Assembly (NCBI GenBank): GCA_038380435.1
Contig: JAWZYU010000020.1
Location: 44,238,307 to 44,302,306, forward strand
Length of the DNA: 64,000 nt
Direction: 5' to 3'
Source of the DNA: Ryuthela nishihirai
Taxonomy: Eukaryota > Arthropoda > Arachnida > Araneae > Heptathelidae
Every line of letters begins with the position of its first letter. Position 1 is the first letter of the stretch. This document shows positions 1 through 12,529 of this stretch, piece by piece. The position numbers were made by a program, and so were the translations under genes. Below the pieces are notes generated by a model. It worked only from the letters and a program-made list of their open reading frames with translations, was not told the origin of the DNA and did not search any database.

Positions 1-299
1 TTATCTCTGCAAAACTGCCCGCCCTGCCCACAGTCAGTAGGGGATACTGATGGGCTTGGAAAGGCCGCCGTCCATTGGATGGGACGTTAAGCGTGGCCCC
101 ATGTGTAGGAGAGCCATACCCTGTGCACGTTAAAGAACACACTGGATGGCCTTGACAGGAGGCTACCATCTGTCTCCTAACAGCTGTTCCAGTGGGTCCC
201 CTCCCCCAACCTTCTCTGAGCCTTCGGAGTCCTTGTGACCTGGCCATTTAGCCCATTGTGTGCACAAAAGTGCCACTCAGAGGTAAAACAACCCAACCT
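1..299 (+). repeat. SINE-A copy, head cut off by window edge
   Basis: Body and tail of the commonest repeat here. Oriented with its tRNA-like head at the 5' side, the family reads head, body with two CGTTAA motifs about 45 bp apart, then a tail AGGTAAAACAACCCAACC. In this copy the head lies before base 1. Several substitutions against the other copies suggest it is older than those at 55.7, 60.7 and 61.8 kb. It lies in the presumed intron of the WD40 gene. Confidence 0.85.
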
Positions 300-2040
300 G
301 AAGAATGAATGCACAGTGATGTTTCATTAAGTCCATTGTTCTCTGTATAAGAACCAAAGGAGCAAATTGCATACTTCTTGCTTGAAATGAATGGAAGGTG
401 AAAAGTTGTGTCCACTCATCATAGTGAAAACAAATTGTCGACATGCTCTCATCTAGCTTAAAAAACTTCCAATTTATTTTGTTGAAAACCAAAGTGTTTG
501 GGTGATTTCTGCAATATTTACTAATTTTCTGATTCACCGTGAATTTGAATTGGTGCAAAAGAAGAGGAAATCTTTCTCACTGTTGATAAGTGCTCCAACT
601 AAAATAGCAGTTTAAAATATTGAGCTCACATTTTTTTTTCTTCTAACATAGCTTAGTCATTCTGCTTACTTGGCTTGAGAATTAGTAACACCAAGCTTTG
701 CCCAGAAAAATTATGAGATGAAAAACTTTGAAAGCATCAAAGTAGGCCATTGCTGTCCAGAGTTTGATACATAAAGCCATTTCTTCCAGCACATGAAAAC
801 AATGCAACTGAACATAAAAGTTGCTAAAATTAATCACTTCATGAATTTCAAAAATTGGGTATGAAAATATCAAACAAGATTTTTCTGAGTAAATTTTCTT
901 ATTTTCTATATGCAGAGTAATGTAATTTTTAAAATCTTTTATTCTTTATTTTTGTACCTCCTTTTACATAAATTTAGCATATGACTTAATGGTTTATTAT
1001 TGTTAGCTATGCTTTGCAAAACATGTGAACAGTTTTGATGTAGGAATTCAGGATTGCAGAAATAATCAAAAACTTCTGGGTGCCATTAATCTAATTTCCC
1101 ATACTTGAAATTGTATAGCAGAAACTAAAAGCAAACTAGAGCTACTGAATATTGAAACTGGACAGTGCAGCATCAGTGCAGATGATATTGCATGTTCTAT
1201 GTACCACAGATCTAAATTGAGGTTCTTTTTAACAGGACCAGCAGTCAAATGATGTAAGATGAATTCTTTCACAAAATCGGTTACAGATCCATTTGAAAAA
1301 TCTCCTTTATGTTCTTTATGGCTATTGTTATCAACTGGTTAATGTTATTTAAAATCTACGATAAATAAGCATCACTCATTGTATCAGGATTTAATAGTTT
1401 ATGTATAGACTTAGAAAAGTATGCATGTTTGCTATAACTATAGTGTTTAATTATTTACAAAATGCATATGTGTAGATACCAAAAACAGTCTTATAATGCA
1501 ATAAGCAATAATATTAAAATTTTTTCACAACTAGTTTTTTTTATGTCTATAAGAGTGTATATTAATTAAGATAGTCTTAATCCAGGGGGTTTTCTTGATG
1601 CTATATTCCAGGACTTGCGTCACTGTGCACCTTCCTCTTGATTTTTGAGAAACTCGTATGTCTTCCCACCTCCCATTTATCATCAGCCAACTGCCCTGTT
1701 AACAACAATTTCAATCAATAATTAAAATAGAGTAATCCCTAATTATAAATAATAAATTTATAAATATAATGCTCTTCATGGAGCATTAATTTGTTATAAC
1801 ACTGTCGTTGTATTATACCTCATGACGACATTGTCCAAACTTGTTATAACGCTGGTATAACTCTCTCGTGGCATCTTAATAAAATAACAGTTGCTATAAT
1901 GAATAATGATTGCTATGGATCTGGCAAGAGAAATGAAGCTTTCTAATTTCATAAAAATGGATCTGGCATGCACTGCTTTCCATGTAACTTGTTTTTTAGC
2001 ACTCTTTCTTGAACACAGTTCATTTGTAGTTAATATTTTT
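300..2040. other. AT-rich intronic DNA, no recognised gene
   Basis: Presumed intron upstream of the terminal WD40 exon. Short open stretches exist on the - strand (for example near 277-558 and 1066-1272), but none carries a motif I recognise. They may be decayed transposon DNA. Around 1770-1790 there is a small hairpin (ATGCTC / GAGCAT). Confidence 0.4.
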
Positions 2041-2046
2041 TAAGTC

Positions 2047-2660
2047 ATGACAATGGGTGATAAGAGTGCAAGAGCATCAGCATCTAGTGTCAATAAGAAG
2101 AAAAGGAAAAGTCTGAGTTTAGAAACTAAATTAGACATTTTGAAAAGAATTGCATCTGGTGATTGGCAAGTTGATGTGTGCAATAATTTAGGACTGGCAG
2201 GTTCATCGTTAAGAATAATTGTAAAAAATAAAAAAAACTACTTTAACCAGTGGGAAAGTTAGTTTTTTTACTGTTCAGCAAAATGACTAGAACCAGGTCA
2301 GTTATTATGAATGAAATGGAGAGACCTCTAAATATATTTATTGATGATAATACCAAACATAAAATTTGTTAAATTTAATTATTATTCAAGAAAATGTTTA
2401 TATGAAGAATTAGCCTATATTAAGATCTAAAAAAAAAAGCTCAGCCCGAAAAATATGGAACCATTTACCACTAGTAAGTGGTGTTTGGTAGATTTAAAAT
2501 GCATTCTAACCTCTACAATACATCAGTCTAAGAAGAAGCTGCAAATGCAGATGAGAAAAAGCTGAAAATCTAAAAAAGAATGTTAAAATTTTTGAGGTGG
2601 GGGCACAGATATACTGCTCAACAAGTTTTTAATCACAGTACTAATGCTGTAATTATCGAA
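2047..2660 (+). pseudogene. pogo/Tigger-type transposase fragment with CENP-B-like N-terminus
   Basis: The first open part (2047-2262, 71 residues) has the basic lead KKKRKSLSLETKLDILKRIA and then VCNNLGLAGSSLR, which matches the N-terminal helix-turn-helix of CENP-B/Tigger/pogo transposases. That domain binds the element ends in cut-and-paste transposition. The frame ends at a stop at 2260. Traces of the family continue in other frames: RTRSVIMNEMERPL near 2290 and a stretch ending AQQVFN near 2627, which sits where the family has its EQVFN(A/V)DETG region. The catalytic DDE part is not recognisable after that, so the copy is dead. Full family members are roughly 450-600 residues. A SINE-A copy begins about 230 bp downstream. 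Identification of the N-terminal domain is firm; the extent of the remnant is approximate. Confidence 0.7.
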
Positions 2661-2890
2661 ACAGCTTATTGCATTGGCTGGAACTTAATCAATTTGAAAC
2701 ATATATGTATGGAAATCCAATGCTCACTTAGCACTGATTCACCCTTGTGCTCTGTTTTGCTGCAGCCAATTTACATTGTTAAGCGAGGCATTCCTGTAAT
2801 ATTTAAAAACATTTCATATCCTTGTGCTCCTCTTGGAATATCTTCATGCCCCCTCCCTCCACCATTTGGGAACCCATGCTATATTTGGGA

Positions 2891-3213
2891 CAGGGGTGAT
2901 TCAGTCAGTAGCATGCCAGGCTTGTAATCTGCAGTTCCCAGATTCGAGTCCCAGTTGAATCAGCATCAAGAATTATCTCTGCAAAACTCCCTGCCCTGCC
3001 CACAGTCAGTAGGGACACCGATGCCATACCCTGCACACGTTAAAGAACACTCTGGATGCCTTGATGGGAGGCTACCATCTGTCTTCCAACATAGTGTCTT
3101 CCAGTGGGTCCTCCCCTCCCGAACCTTCTCTGAGCCTTCGGGGTCCTTGTGACCAGGCCATTTAACCCATTGTGTACAAAAAAGTGCTGCTCAGAGGTAA
3201 ACAATCCAACCTG
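2891..3213 (+). repeat. SINE-A copy with complete but diverged tRNA head
   Basis: The head has an A-box-like TGATTCAGTCAGTAG and a B box TTCGAGTCCC, followed by the body (CACGTTAAAGAACAC near 3037) and the tail ending CAATCCAACC. The body lacks about 60 bp around the first CGTTAA motif, so it is an internally deleted copy. It ends about 145 bp before the acceptor of the terminal WD40 exon. Confidence 0.85.
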
Positions 3214-3357
3214 CTATATTTCTTATGTCAGCAGTTGACCAATATATTTAAATTAGTAATATATATTTTTAAATCCTGTATGCTATTGAAAAGATGTATA
3301 GTAAAATATAGTTTTGAGAGATGAATTAAAAATATTTTATAAAAAATTGAACTGTAG

Positions 3358-3501
3358 GTTTGGAGTCTTGAGACAGGAAAGAGACTTGTAACTCTCCGTA
3401 ACCATTCAGATGGAGTAACTTGCCTTCAGTTCAATGACAGTGTTATTGTATCTGGTTCATATGACCAAACAGTCAAACTCTGGGACTTCAGTGTGTGCTG
3501 A
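3358..3501 (+). CDS. terminal exon of a WD40-repeat protein (partial gene)
   Basis: An acceptor AACTGTAG at 3350-3357 is followed by an open frame of 47 codons and a TGA at 3499-3501. The peptide begins VWSLETGKRLVTLR, passes through HSDGVTCLQF and VIVSGSYDQTVKLWDF, and ends FSVC. This is the end of one WD40 blade (VWSLETG) plus one whole repeat with the classic GH-like turn (NHSDGV), SGS-D and a closing WD, so it should form the last blade of a beta-propeller used for protein-protein contacts. The wording resembles F-box/WD-repeat substrate receptors of SCF ubiquitin ligases, but one blade cannot decide the family, so no symbol is given. Earlier exons must lie upstream of base 1 or be too short to see. 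The exon appears to start in phase 0. The polypyrimidine tract before the acceptor is weak (AT-rich). Confidence 0.75.
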   Translation, partial: VWSLETGKRLVTLRNHSDGVTCLQFNDSVIVSGSYDQTVKLWDFSVC

Positions 3502-6500
3502 CTCTGGTGCCAAGAAATGTTTGAAAATCAAGTTGAAGATTCTTGCAGTATGCACCAGCCAAGTCTTCCACCTATCTCTGGCTTTATAAGTAGCACATTT
3601 TCAGTCCTCTTTTAGAACCCTATATTAGGATTCTTCTTTTATATAGTATATACCAGTGACCAAACAATTTTAAGTTCCTTAGTATTGCCAAGGAAAATAG
3701 GTATTATGGAGTAAAATGACAGCTCTAAAAATTATGCAGAATAAATTTATTTTTATTGATGGTGAACAATATTTTTGTTACTGTAACAATACATTGTTAA
3801 AATTTAAGCTTCTAATATTGATTCATATCTTAATAAGACATAGTTATGTTTATAAAATCTCAGTACATTCCGCTTTTTTGTTGTTGTTTAATATATATAG
3901 TTGAAAAGAAATTATAGTTATGTACTTTAATAAGTTTTTGTTTTGTTTGTAGACAGAAAATATTTAAATAATGCAGGTTGAGTCTTTCTTGAACATTTGT
4001 TTTATTAGCACTCCTTTTAATGAAACTTATTAGAATGTTACATCTTTCACAACTTAGCCTTCCACATAACTGTTTTTATATTTCTCTGTATTAGTTTATA
4101 CATTATATAATATGTAGTTAAGAAAAAAATCTTAAATTATTTGATTTTGTACTTAAGCCTAACTGTTAGTGATTATATGCAAGAATCTGCATGTATGCAT
4201 TATTACTTTCTATAGTGTACATTTACCAGCCATAATGTCCAATTTAAGATCAAATGTGAAACATCATTACTAAGTTAGATTTTAAATGATAACATTAAAT
4301 TTAAAACGCAGTTGAACCCTCAGTTATCAGTATATACACTGTTATTGATACTTCCATTATTTTATACTTCATGAAGTTATTTATTTGACATCATGTTAAT
4401 ATTAAATTTCTTGCAGTTACTGTATTTGTTATCAGTAACTTTTAAGCTAGCATAGTAGAAAAAGGTTCATAGAAATAAGTCTGACATTAAAGCTGCTGTT
4501 TTTACATTTTGCCATACAGAATTGCATACATTTTTTTGGTAACCTTTTTGTGATGACTCTCATGTCAAATTTCTAAACCTAAAGGATGGCAAAGTCCATC
4601 TGAACTCTACCCTCCTCTAGCCCATTTTTTCTATTGATAATCATTTTCAATATGCATGCCACACCAGCCAGGAACTGGGACATTCACGGCTGGAAACCCC
4701 AGAAACAATTAAGACATATCTTCTTGTACTTTATAAAGCTCCACTCTGACTCTACTCTCAGACAATGCCTGCAGCAAAAGCAGATTGCAGTAATGCATTT
4801 CACAAAGTTTGGTGAATTTATGAATATTCATTAAGTAGTTTGTGTATAAAAATACACTACTACTATAGAATTAAAATCCATTGACAGAAAGAAGTTAAAA
4901 TAGGGGAAATTTTATAAATATGGAAATGTGCTTGAGACATGCTTCAACTAGGGAATGCGTGTACTTATAAGCTGTAGCAGAATGTATACAAATAATCAAA
5001 TTATTTTTTAGTATTATTTCACTCATTCCTAGTAAAACACAGACTTTGAAATTTTGCCAAATGAAATTCAGTTTTGTAATTTTTTTCTTTTATAATTCAA
5101 TTTCCATCAATATGTATGCATTGTATAAGTACTAAAAGTTATTTACAATCTTCATGTTATACAAATGCAGACCCAAATTCAAAACTCTCTAACTTTGGGA
5201 GAGGAGGGGGACATTAGAGATACTATCTGAACTAATTTTATATAAATCATCACTTTCTAAAGACATTCCTTCAGTATTTCAAAAATTTTATGTGTTTTAG
5301 GTATTATTTCAAAAGTTATATGTAATAATAAGTAAGTAGTAAAAAGTAGGTTTGTAATATACTTTTAAATGTCTTGAATGCAAAAAATTAAATAGATCGT
5401 TGCTGTTTTCAGACCTCTCTAAAAATGGGTAAATATTTTTGAAATCGTGATATAAATATATTTCTTATACAATAGTATTATATCCAAGTGTCATTTTAAC
5501 TTTAAAGACTATATCTGTAGTTAAAAGAGATTTTAATTAGTTTTTCTTTTGTTATAGAAATGGTTAGATACCTTTGACAATATAGTTATTTTAGGGTATT
5601 ATTGAAAAACTAAATATTTAACTGTTAAACATTAATAATCTTTGAATTAATGTATGGCTGGATATTAGTTAAAACTGGAATAAAAATTAAAAAGTGTTAT
5701 TTGCTTAATAATCCATTTCAGAATTCACTATTCAATTTAAATTTTCTTAACATACTCCTGGTTGAGAATAAAGTTTTGAGTAGAAAAAGATGTGTTTTGA
5801 ACTTTCACATTCTTTCTGTGTAGCATTTTTCCTGATTGAATATTTGCCTGCCAAAAGATACATTTTAATATAGGGTTTTATTATTTTTATATGCAGCAAA
5901 GTAATTTTATTTCCAAAAATGTTTTCTATGGCATGTTAAGAGAGCTGTCATTTTACTTCACTATGCTGTTATTGTTATTGTTGAAATGCTTGTTTGACAT
6001 ATGTACTCATTAGCATTTTCATATTTTTCATTAGTCTACTATAGCATAGCATGTGATTTTTTTTTAAATTGTTTTATAAGCATTTGAGATTACCTGCTGC
6101 CTAATAGTTGAAAAGAAGCATAGCAAATAGAAATGCAATTAAATGACATTTTGTCAAACTGAAAAATGTCAAATTTCTGTTTTTAAACAAGTTAAAATAA
6201 ATACCTTCTTAATTATGGGAGTAAATTTTAAAAATTTGGTATAGTCATCAGATGAAAACTAAAAACAATAACGATTTTCATACATACAAAGTAATGAAAT
6301 CCTATTTCGACAAAGAAATATATTTTTGGTTTTATTTGGATAAAGCAATAAATCATTTTGATGAAAAAGCTAAATGAATTAATATCAGAAATTAAAATAT
6401 TTTTTGATTGAGATCACAGTTCCATGGCTGTGTGTGAAATTACATGGATTTTTAGAACTAATACATAGTTTCTATTGTGAACAGCTGCAACCTTTTATAT

Positions 6501-7548
6501 GTTAGTTAAGACATTTTCTACTGTACACTACACTTTAGTTTTCATACCAAACTATGGCTCACAATTTCAGCACCAACAATTATCTTTTGTATTGCACTGA
6601 AGAAGTTATTTCATTACCATTCTTGAAAGCTGTACTGAAATTTGTATATCAATGTACAAATCTGTTGCTGTTTAATTATGAAAAGAGCATTTATAATTTC
6701 TCACTAAAGTATGCAACTGTATATAATGTTGTCATGTATTTTTCCAAACTTGTATGTTAATATATGAAGTAGAGCAGAAAAATATGCTAATGCAAGAACA
6801 TTGCATTTTTCATTAATAATAATAATGCACCCAACAGTGTGCATATTTCATAATAAACTTATACAATGTACTTAAAATAGTATGCAATTTTGTTTTTAAA
6901 TATTTGTTTCTTTATAGAAGTTTACAATTTGTTCTTTTTGGATAGTTTTGTTCATAACTTCACTTTTCAACCAGTCAGTTTTGCCTTTATTATATTTGCT
7001 TATTAAGAGTAGCTGTTAAACATCTAGTTTTATAGAAATGTATATGTTAGTAAAAATGAAGAATTCCACTAAACATCAAGCTGCAGAATTATCAGCATAT
7101 TTTCCCCAACAGAAAAAACTAAAGCATTTTGATATTCTTGGGTGTTATATTTGTAATGAAATAACCCAGAGTCTTTATAGCGATTATTTTTTATCATATT
7201 AAATATGATTTTTATGAGATATATTTGAATTCAATTGCCATAAGATTGCATTTAGGTGTTACTATTAGCTAAATTAAATATTAAATTATGTTCTTTAAAA
7301 TTTCAGCTAATTTACTGAGCTTGTTTTGCCTTACCATTCACTAGTGCCACGTAGCAAAATAAGTGACTAAAAATATAACAATTTTCATGGTAATAGGAAA
7401 AAAACTCTGGCAAATGCAAAATTTTATATTTACTGCTCAGAGAGAATCATTCTCTGTACCATTCATTTCTCCCAAGTAGCTCATTCTAGCCTCGTTAATA
7501 AAATATGCAGCCAATAATTACAGTAGAGCTTCACAGTGCAGTTATTAA
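3502..7548 (+). other. very AT-rich DNA, candidate 3' UTR and downstream flank of the WD40 gene
   Basis: No coding region is credible. Possible polyadenylation hexamers AATAAA on the + strand occur near 3740, 5768 and 6853. The sequence between them is free of obvious repeats, unlike most of the window, which would fit a long 3' UTR, but transcript data would be needed to place the end. The short open frames at 3716-3904, 4634-4834 and 6554-6760 look random. Confidence 0.35.
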
Positions 7549-8018
7549 ATTAACTTAATATCTTTAATTTTCTGTGACACTTAAATTCTCAACAAAATAT
7601 CTATACCACCTAGTATGAAAAGTAATGAATGAGATTTTGAGTAACAAGTTCATATACTTAAGTAACAAGTTCATGTTATAAAGTCCTTGCTGGCAAGTAA
7701 TGAGTTTGTTGTGTAAAGCCAATTTTTCTTCTTTTGCTGATAAGGAAAAAATTCACTTTAGGCAACAAGCTCCAAATCAGCATCCCTCACAACCTTTTCC
7801 ACTTCGAATGTGCTATGTCTCATTACTTACTATCAAGGATTTTATAATATGAACTTGTCACTTGCTATCAACTTCATTTCAAAATCTTTCCACTTGAATA
7901 TCAGTGGACATAATGTTTCAGTCATTCATTGTTTTTGATACTAGGTAGCATAGATATTTTGTTGAAGTGCTTTAAAATTTTTAACAGTGTCATAGAGAAT
8001 TAAAGATATTAAGTTAAT
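7549..8018. mobile_element. 470-bp foldback/MITE with long imperfect inverted arms
   Basis: The left end reads ATTAACTTAATATCTTTAAT and the reverse complement of the right end gives the same 20 bases. The match goes on inward through CTGTGACAC/CTATGACAC, CAAAATATCTAT, CACCTAGTAT/CTACCTAGTAT and CAATGAATGA. Gaps make the arms imperfect. The middle carries a short direct repeat, AAGTAACAAGTTCAT-like, near 7640-7670. There is no coding capacity. The superfamily is not clear. Confidence 0.75.
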
Positions 8019-8939
8019 GTAAATATGCATCCTTGTTATATGCCTGCTCAGAACATTTGCCCCAAACATATGGCAGCAAAAGACCTAGGGGAAAAAAAGT
8101 TATTTTTATTCTGTCATTCATCAGTCTAATTAAGCATAAAAGTTCTTGTAATGAATTTTTATAATATATGAAAATAATTTTATTCAAGATTAAAATTATT
8201 TCAGCTATAACCAGTTATGTACTAATAAATGTGAAAAGCATGTAGGATCTCTAATCTGTGGTGCAATATTTATTTTTGCGAGGAAACTTCTGAACTTGAA
8301 AGTATTATTTTTTTCAGAAAGTAAGTATGCAGTATTTTTAAACAAACCATTATTGAGTTCAACTTTCGAATCATGCATTTTCCTAACATCCACAATTGTA
8401 TAAATTTTGCATTACTATAACTTGCCACCATATCTTTCAACTGATATATAATAAAAAAAAGCATGTTTCTTGTTACAAAACTAGTAAATACCTTAATTTT
8501 CTTTTTGACAATTATTAGAATATCATTAATTCCTTCTCTGCTGGGAGACCAAGACAAAGCTGAGTACTTTAGGCTTACCATCTATTTATGATTAATAATC
8601 TCCAACTACATTGTATAATCAATTTTCATGTTAATTTTTTAAATATTATTAACAAGCCTCACAGTTGGCAGATAAATTTTGGAGTTGAAACCTCGAAGTG
8701 ACAGTTATATGATTTCTTCCATTATGAAGTTTCCTAATGTGTGAAGGAAAATGTCATCGTAGACCCAAGTCTAATGAACGTAATGAAAAATCTTATCACT
8801 ACTGGAGGCATATTTTATCAAACAAAACCCATCTACAATACATACTAAGTAAATGTTCTCAAAAATATTGTGTTATATGCTCATTAAGCCATTATTTCTA
8901 ATTCTAGTCCAGTTTAAAAATAATTTCCTTTGTAAGCCA

Positions 8940-8971
8940 TGTGTTGCATACCCCCAGAGGTATGCAACACA
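8940..8971. repeat. 12-bp perfect hairpin
   Basis: TGTGTTGCATAC is followed by an 8-base loop and its exact inverse GTATGCAACACA. A second small palindrome, AGGACAATGCATTGTCCT, lies at about 9008-9025. Both lie just beside the Tc1-like remnant that follows and may belong to its terminal region. Confidence 0.6.
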
Positions 8972-9099
8972 TCGCCCATACTGACCAACATGGCCACATA
9001 CTGAAGAGGACAATGCATTGTCCTCCTGAAACCACAAAATGTGATTCTTCCAAAGTTCATCCAAAAAATCATACTGTAGTAAATGTCAACTATTAGAGA

Positions 9100-10090
9100 A
9101 TCCTGAAACTTGAGGAGCTTTCAGTTTATTTGTAGGGTCTGCCTGGGACTTATTACTCCCCATCTGTTGTAGCAGCTGCTGGTGTCTGATGTTCTAGTCA
9201 TCGTGAGATCATGGACCAGGCATGTTCAATTGGAGACAGATCCGGTGAATGCACAGGTCAAAGCAGAAGTGTCACATGGTGGCTATCCAGGAATTGCTAG
9301 ATGATGCATGCCACATGTCGTCAGACATTGTCCTGTTGGTAAATGGCACCAGAGAGCCCTTGAAGATGAGGTATGACCACAGGCTCCAACACCTCAGTGA
9401 TGTAACGCTGGCTGTTCAAAGTGCCGGTAATGCATATGAAGCACATGCAAGAGTGCAGTCCAATGGCACCCCATACCATAACACTAGGGGCCGGATCTGT
9501 ATTGCTCTTCATCGTGCATGTCTCACAGAGCCTGTCACCACGGTACCACTGGATATGGATTTGTCCATCATGGTGCTGCATACTGAAGTGGGATTCATCT
9601 GAAAAGGCAATGCAATGCCATTCGCACATCCATGCGCAACATTCTTGGCACCATTGCAGTCGCATATGCCTGTGTTGTAGAGTCAATGGTAGCTGAAGCA
9701 ATGGTCACCTAGCAGATGCCCCGATGCTGTAGATGATGTCGAACCGTATATGTGGACATTACTATGTGCAACACACCCTAACTGTTGAGCTAAGGTGTTT
9801 GATGTGGCTGTACAATCATTCATAGTCATGTGCATGAGATGTCTGTCCTCTCATTTGTTTGTGTGACAGGGCCATTGAGATCTCTCATGTCAGTGAGTTC
9901 GTTCCTCCTCTACTCACTGATGCCATATTCTCATCATTGTGGCAACATTCCATCCAACATGAGCACTGATGTCTCACCTTCCATAATAATCCAATAATCC
10001 ACCTTCCCATAATCCCACAATTCTCCCTCGATCTAAGTCAGAAACCTGGTCGTATGGATTCTGTGTTCTTCAACGGGGCATACTTGATTC
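9100..10090 (-). pseudogene. Tc1-like transposase, decayed
   Basis: Read on the - strand, this is the catalytic core of a Tc1/mariner-superfamily DDE transposase, the nuclease that excises and inserts the element at TA. The clear middle part (9321-9701) has FSDESHFSM with the first catalytic Asp, then DPAPSVMVWGAIG, then GAIYQQDNV with the second Asp. After a frameshift, SPDLSPIEHAW near 9210-9240 holds the catalytic Glu. The N-terminal part lies at about 9700-10085 and is broken by stops (pieces such as RSQWPCHTN and REDRHLMHM are visible). Stops and frameshifts show it is not functional. I could not define the terminal inverted repeats. Confidence 0.85.
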
Positions 10091-10695
10091 TTTAGTGCGC
10101 AAGAACTGCAAGCAAACACATTTCCAGTGCTTTTACACCGGCTCTTTGTAATCTCCTCTTATGCCACTTCCAGGGGCTGTTATGTTACTGTTACACATGA
10201 TGTGTGTATTTGCTACACTTTGAATCATTTACATGTTCTCCTATGGGTTACCAATCTTGCATATTTCGGGATAATCTGATGAATTCTTCCTGGTGTTGCA
10301 CTTTTAATGGCCAGCAATGTATTTCATTTTGTAGGATTGCAATGCAGCACTTTGAATATATTATATTGTCTATTTAGTTTTCAAAGTCGGATGATATCAA
10401 GTTACACCCTTGCAGAAAATCTGCAAATGATACATAAAGACATACTTCTGATTTACTTTTAAAATATAATGATAAAATACTTATGGAATTATAGCTTACC
10501 ATTGCATTGAAAAAGTAGGCTATGCCATTTATGCTCGAGACAAAATTCATATTTTGCATCAATAGTAATATGCTAAAAGATTTATTTTAACCAAACATTA
10601 GCCTAGATTTAAAAAAAAAACTATATTTCTCAAATTTTTAATTGAATACTTCAAAGCAGAATTTTTGTTTGTTAACTTTTTCTTTACATTTGAAG

Positions 10696-10870
10696 CACGT
10701 AGGACAGAGGAAGACTGTAGAAACTACTTCCTAGTTTGTACAGATCTTCTCATACAAGGATATATCCTACAAAGATTGAAATAATTGCTGACCACTACCT
10801 CAGTTAACACACAAAATTTGTCTGCCTGAACAGTAGATAGCTCCTTAATCACTAAACCTGTCAAGGCTTA
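10696..10870 (-). repeat. SINE-C candidate, copy 1
   Basis: This stretch shares order and sequence with 38082-38270: TAGGACAGAG near the left, then TCATACAAGGA, GCTGACCACT, AACACACAAA and finally TCAAGGCTTA. Read on the - strand of the better copy, the start has AGTGGTTAGGCAGCTAGC, which looks like a tRNA-derived A box, so the family may be a third SINE. A B box is not obvious. Identity between the two copies is moderate, so both are old. Confidence 0.55.
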
Positions 10871-11488
10871 TCAGGTTATCCAGTTATAGGATAAATATTA
10901 ATACAATTCATAAAATACACTGTTTTTGTTAAGCTTCCTTTAGATATTAATTTTTATTTATTTTTTTATTTTTTTGCTGGTAGCAAGCCATTAAATCTTA
11001 TCCTATAATAGCAAGAAATCAAAATTTTATCTTTTTTTAAATCTGATTTAAATACCTTTACATGTTTTTAGTAAATATAGCAGAGTTGTGATTTTTAAAT
11101 ATAACATTAGAAAATTGGAGATAAAAAGGTAATTTAAAATAATATATTGTAATATTTACCTAAGTTTTACTTCAAATTGAAGAACTTATGGCTGTCATAA
11201 CATGTCAGTTTCATAGCCTGAGAACTTCATATTCAAACCCTGACCTCATTTGAAAATTATTGAAATTTTCTGCACTTATCTCCCTTTTAAACAAAGGTAT
11301 TGAATGGTCAAGAAGCTTGTAAAGGCCAATATCTGGAATGGAATGTTAGACAAGTTCCATGACAATGATATGATTTGCTCTGCATTGTAGTTCACACTGT
11401 GCAGAGAAAAATGTTTTTGTCTCAGCTATAAAAATTAGCACATTCTCATGATTCAAGTTATTGTTTAGTTCAGAATATCTTTATAAAT

Positions 11489-12529
11489 AACAATTTAATA
11501 TTTACATGATAATGCTCTTATACATAAATCATATAAGATTCTTAAACTAAAATATTTCCAAATCTAGAGGAGTGCTTAGCATTAATATTTAGCTATAAAA
11601 AACCTGCCCTATTGGTATAGCGGTTCTGAACTTTTGATGTTCAATTAACACCTTATGTTACTATTCTACTCTACACAATGCTTTTTGCAAACAAAGGCAA
11701 ATTAGAGTGAAAGAAACCATATAAGGGTATTTACCAGTATTCTTGAGGCTGGTACAATTGCATTATTTGGCACAACCAGTTGGATTTGTTGGCGATGAAT
11801 GCTACTAGTCCTTAAGATTGATCACATTATTTTTAGCACACAGTGTATACGGCAGTTGTTAGTTGGTACATCCTCCTTTCTTATAGTTGTTAAAATGCAG
11901 TCAGCACTTGTAGTTGGCATCTGCATTCTTTTGAGTCACGGTTCCATTATAAAAGCAATTCCTTTTTGGGCTGGTACACGTGCATTTACTAATATAACTC
12001 AATGAGGTTAGCTAAAGCTGTTATATCTTATGCTACCAGTCTTTATAAAGTTGCAGTTGACCATATGCAGTTCTGCTTAAAATTGTTTCTTCACTCAGTT
12101 GGTAATCCATCATAGGAATAGGATGTTTTGGCTTTCACTGGTATGATGTTCATAATTGCACTATCCTAAATATTTGAACATTTAAACTTTAAAGGAATCA
12201 CATTAAAAGAACTTGCATGGTATAGCAATAGCCAACCATAAAAACATTTAAAACAACACGCCTCAGTACTGGTGCTGCGCGTTTTGCCACTCTCTTTTCT
12301 GTGGCATCTTCAGGCTATCAGTGTTAGACGTTTGTCGTCCGGTTAAATAGTCGTATCTGTGCATGTGTATAGTGACGTTGACTAACGGGTATGTGTACGC
12401 CTGCTTGGCTGTTGATTTTTTGTAGCTAATTATTAATGCTAAGCATTCCTCTAGATTTGGAAATATTTTAGTTTAAGAATCTGATATGATTTATGTATAA
12501 CAGCATTATCGGATAAATATTAAATTGTT
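11489..12529. mobile_element. 1.04-kb element with 107-bp terminal inverted repeats
   Basis: The segment 11489-11595 reappears as its reverse complement at 12423-12529, with both arms 107 bp long and only a few differences. Conserved blocks include CCTCTAGATTTGGAAATATT, TTTAGTTTAAGAATCT and ATGATTTATGTATAA. The interior has no transposase-like frame; the only sizeable one (11799-12005, + strand) has no known motif. The interior around 12260-12410 is richer in GC than the arms. It looks like a non-autonomous DNA transposon with long inverted ends. I found no convincing target duplication, so the true ends may lie slightly outside. Confidence 0.8.

Noticed and set aside
8205..8581. Two overlapping - strand open frames of 62 and 103 codons
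   Set aside because: Low-complexity, AT-driven composition; no motif; no link to the nearby Tc1 relic.
9249..9602. 117- and 91-codon + strand frames over 9249-9696
   Set aside because: They are antisense shadows of the Tc1-like transposase, whose motifs (SDES, QQDN, SPIEHAW) are on the - strand.
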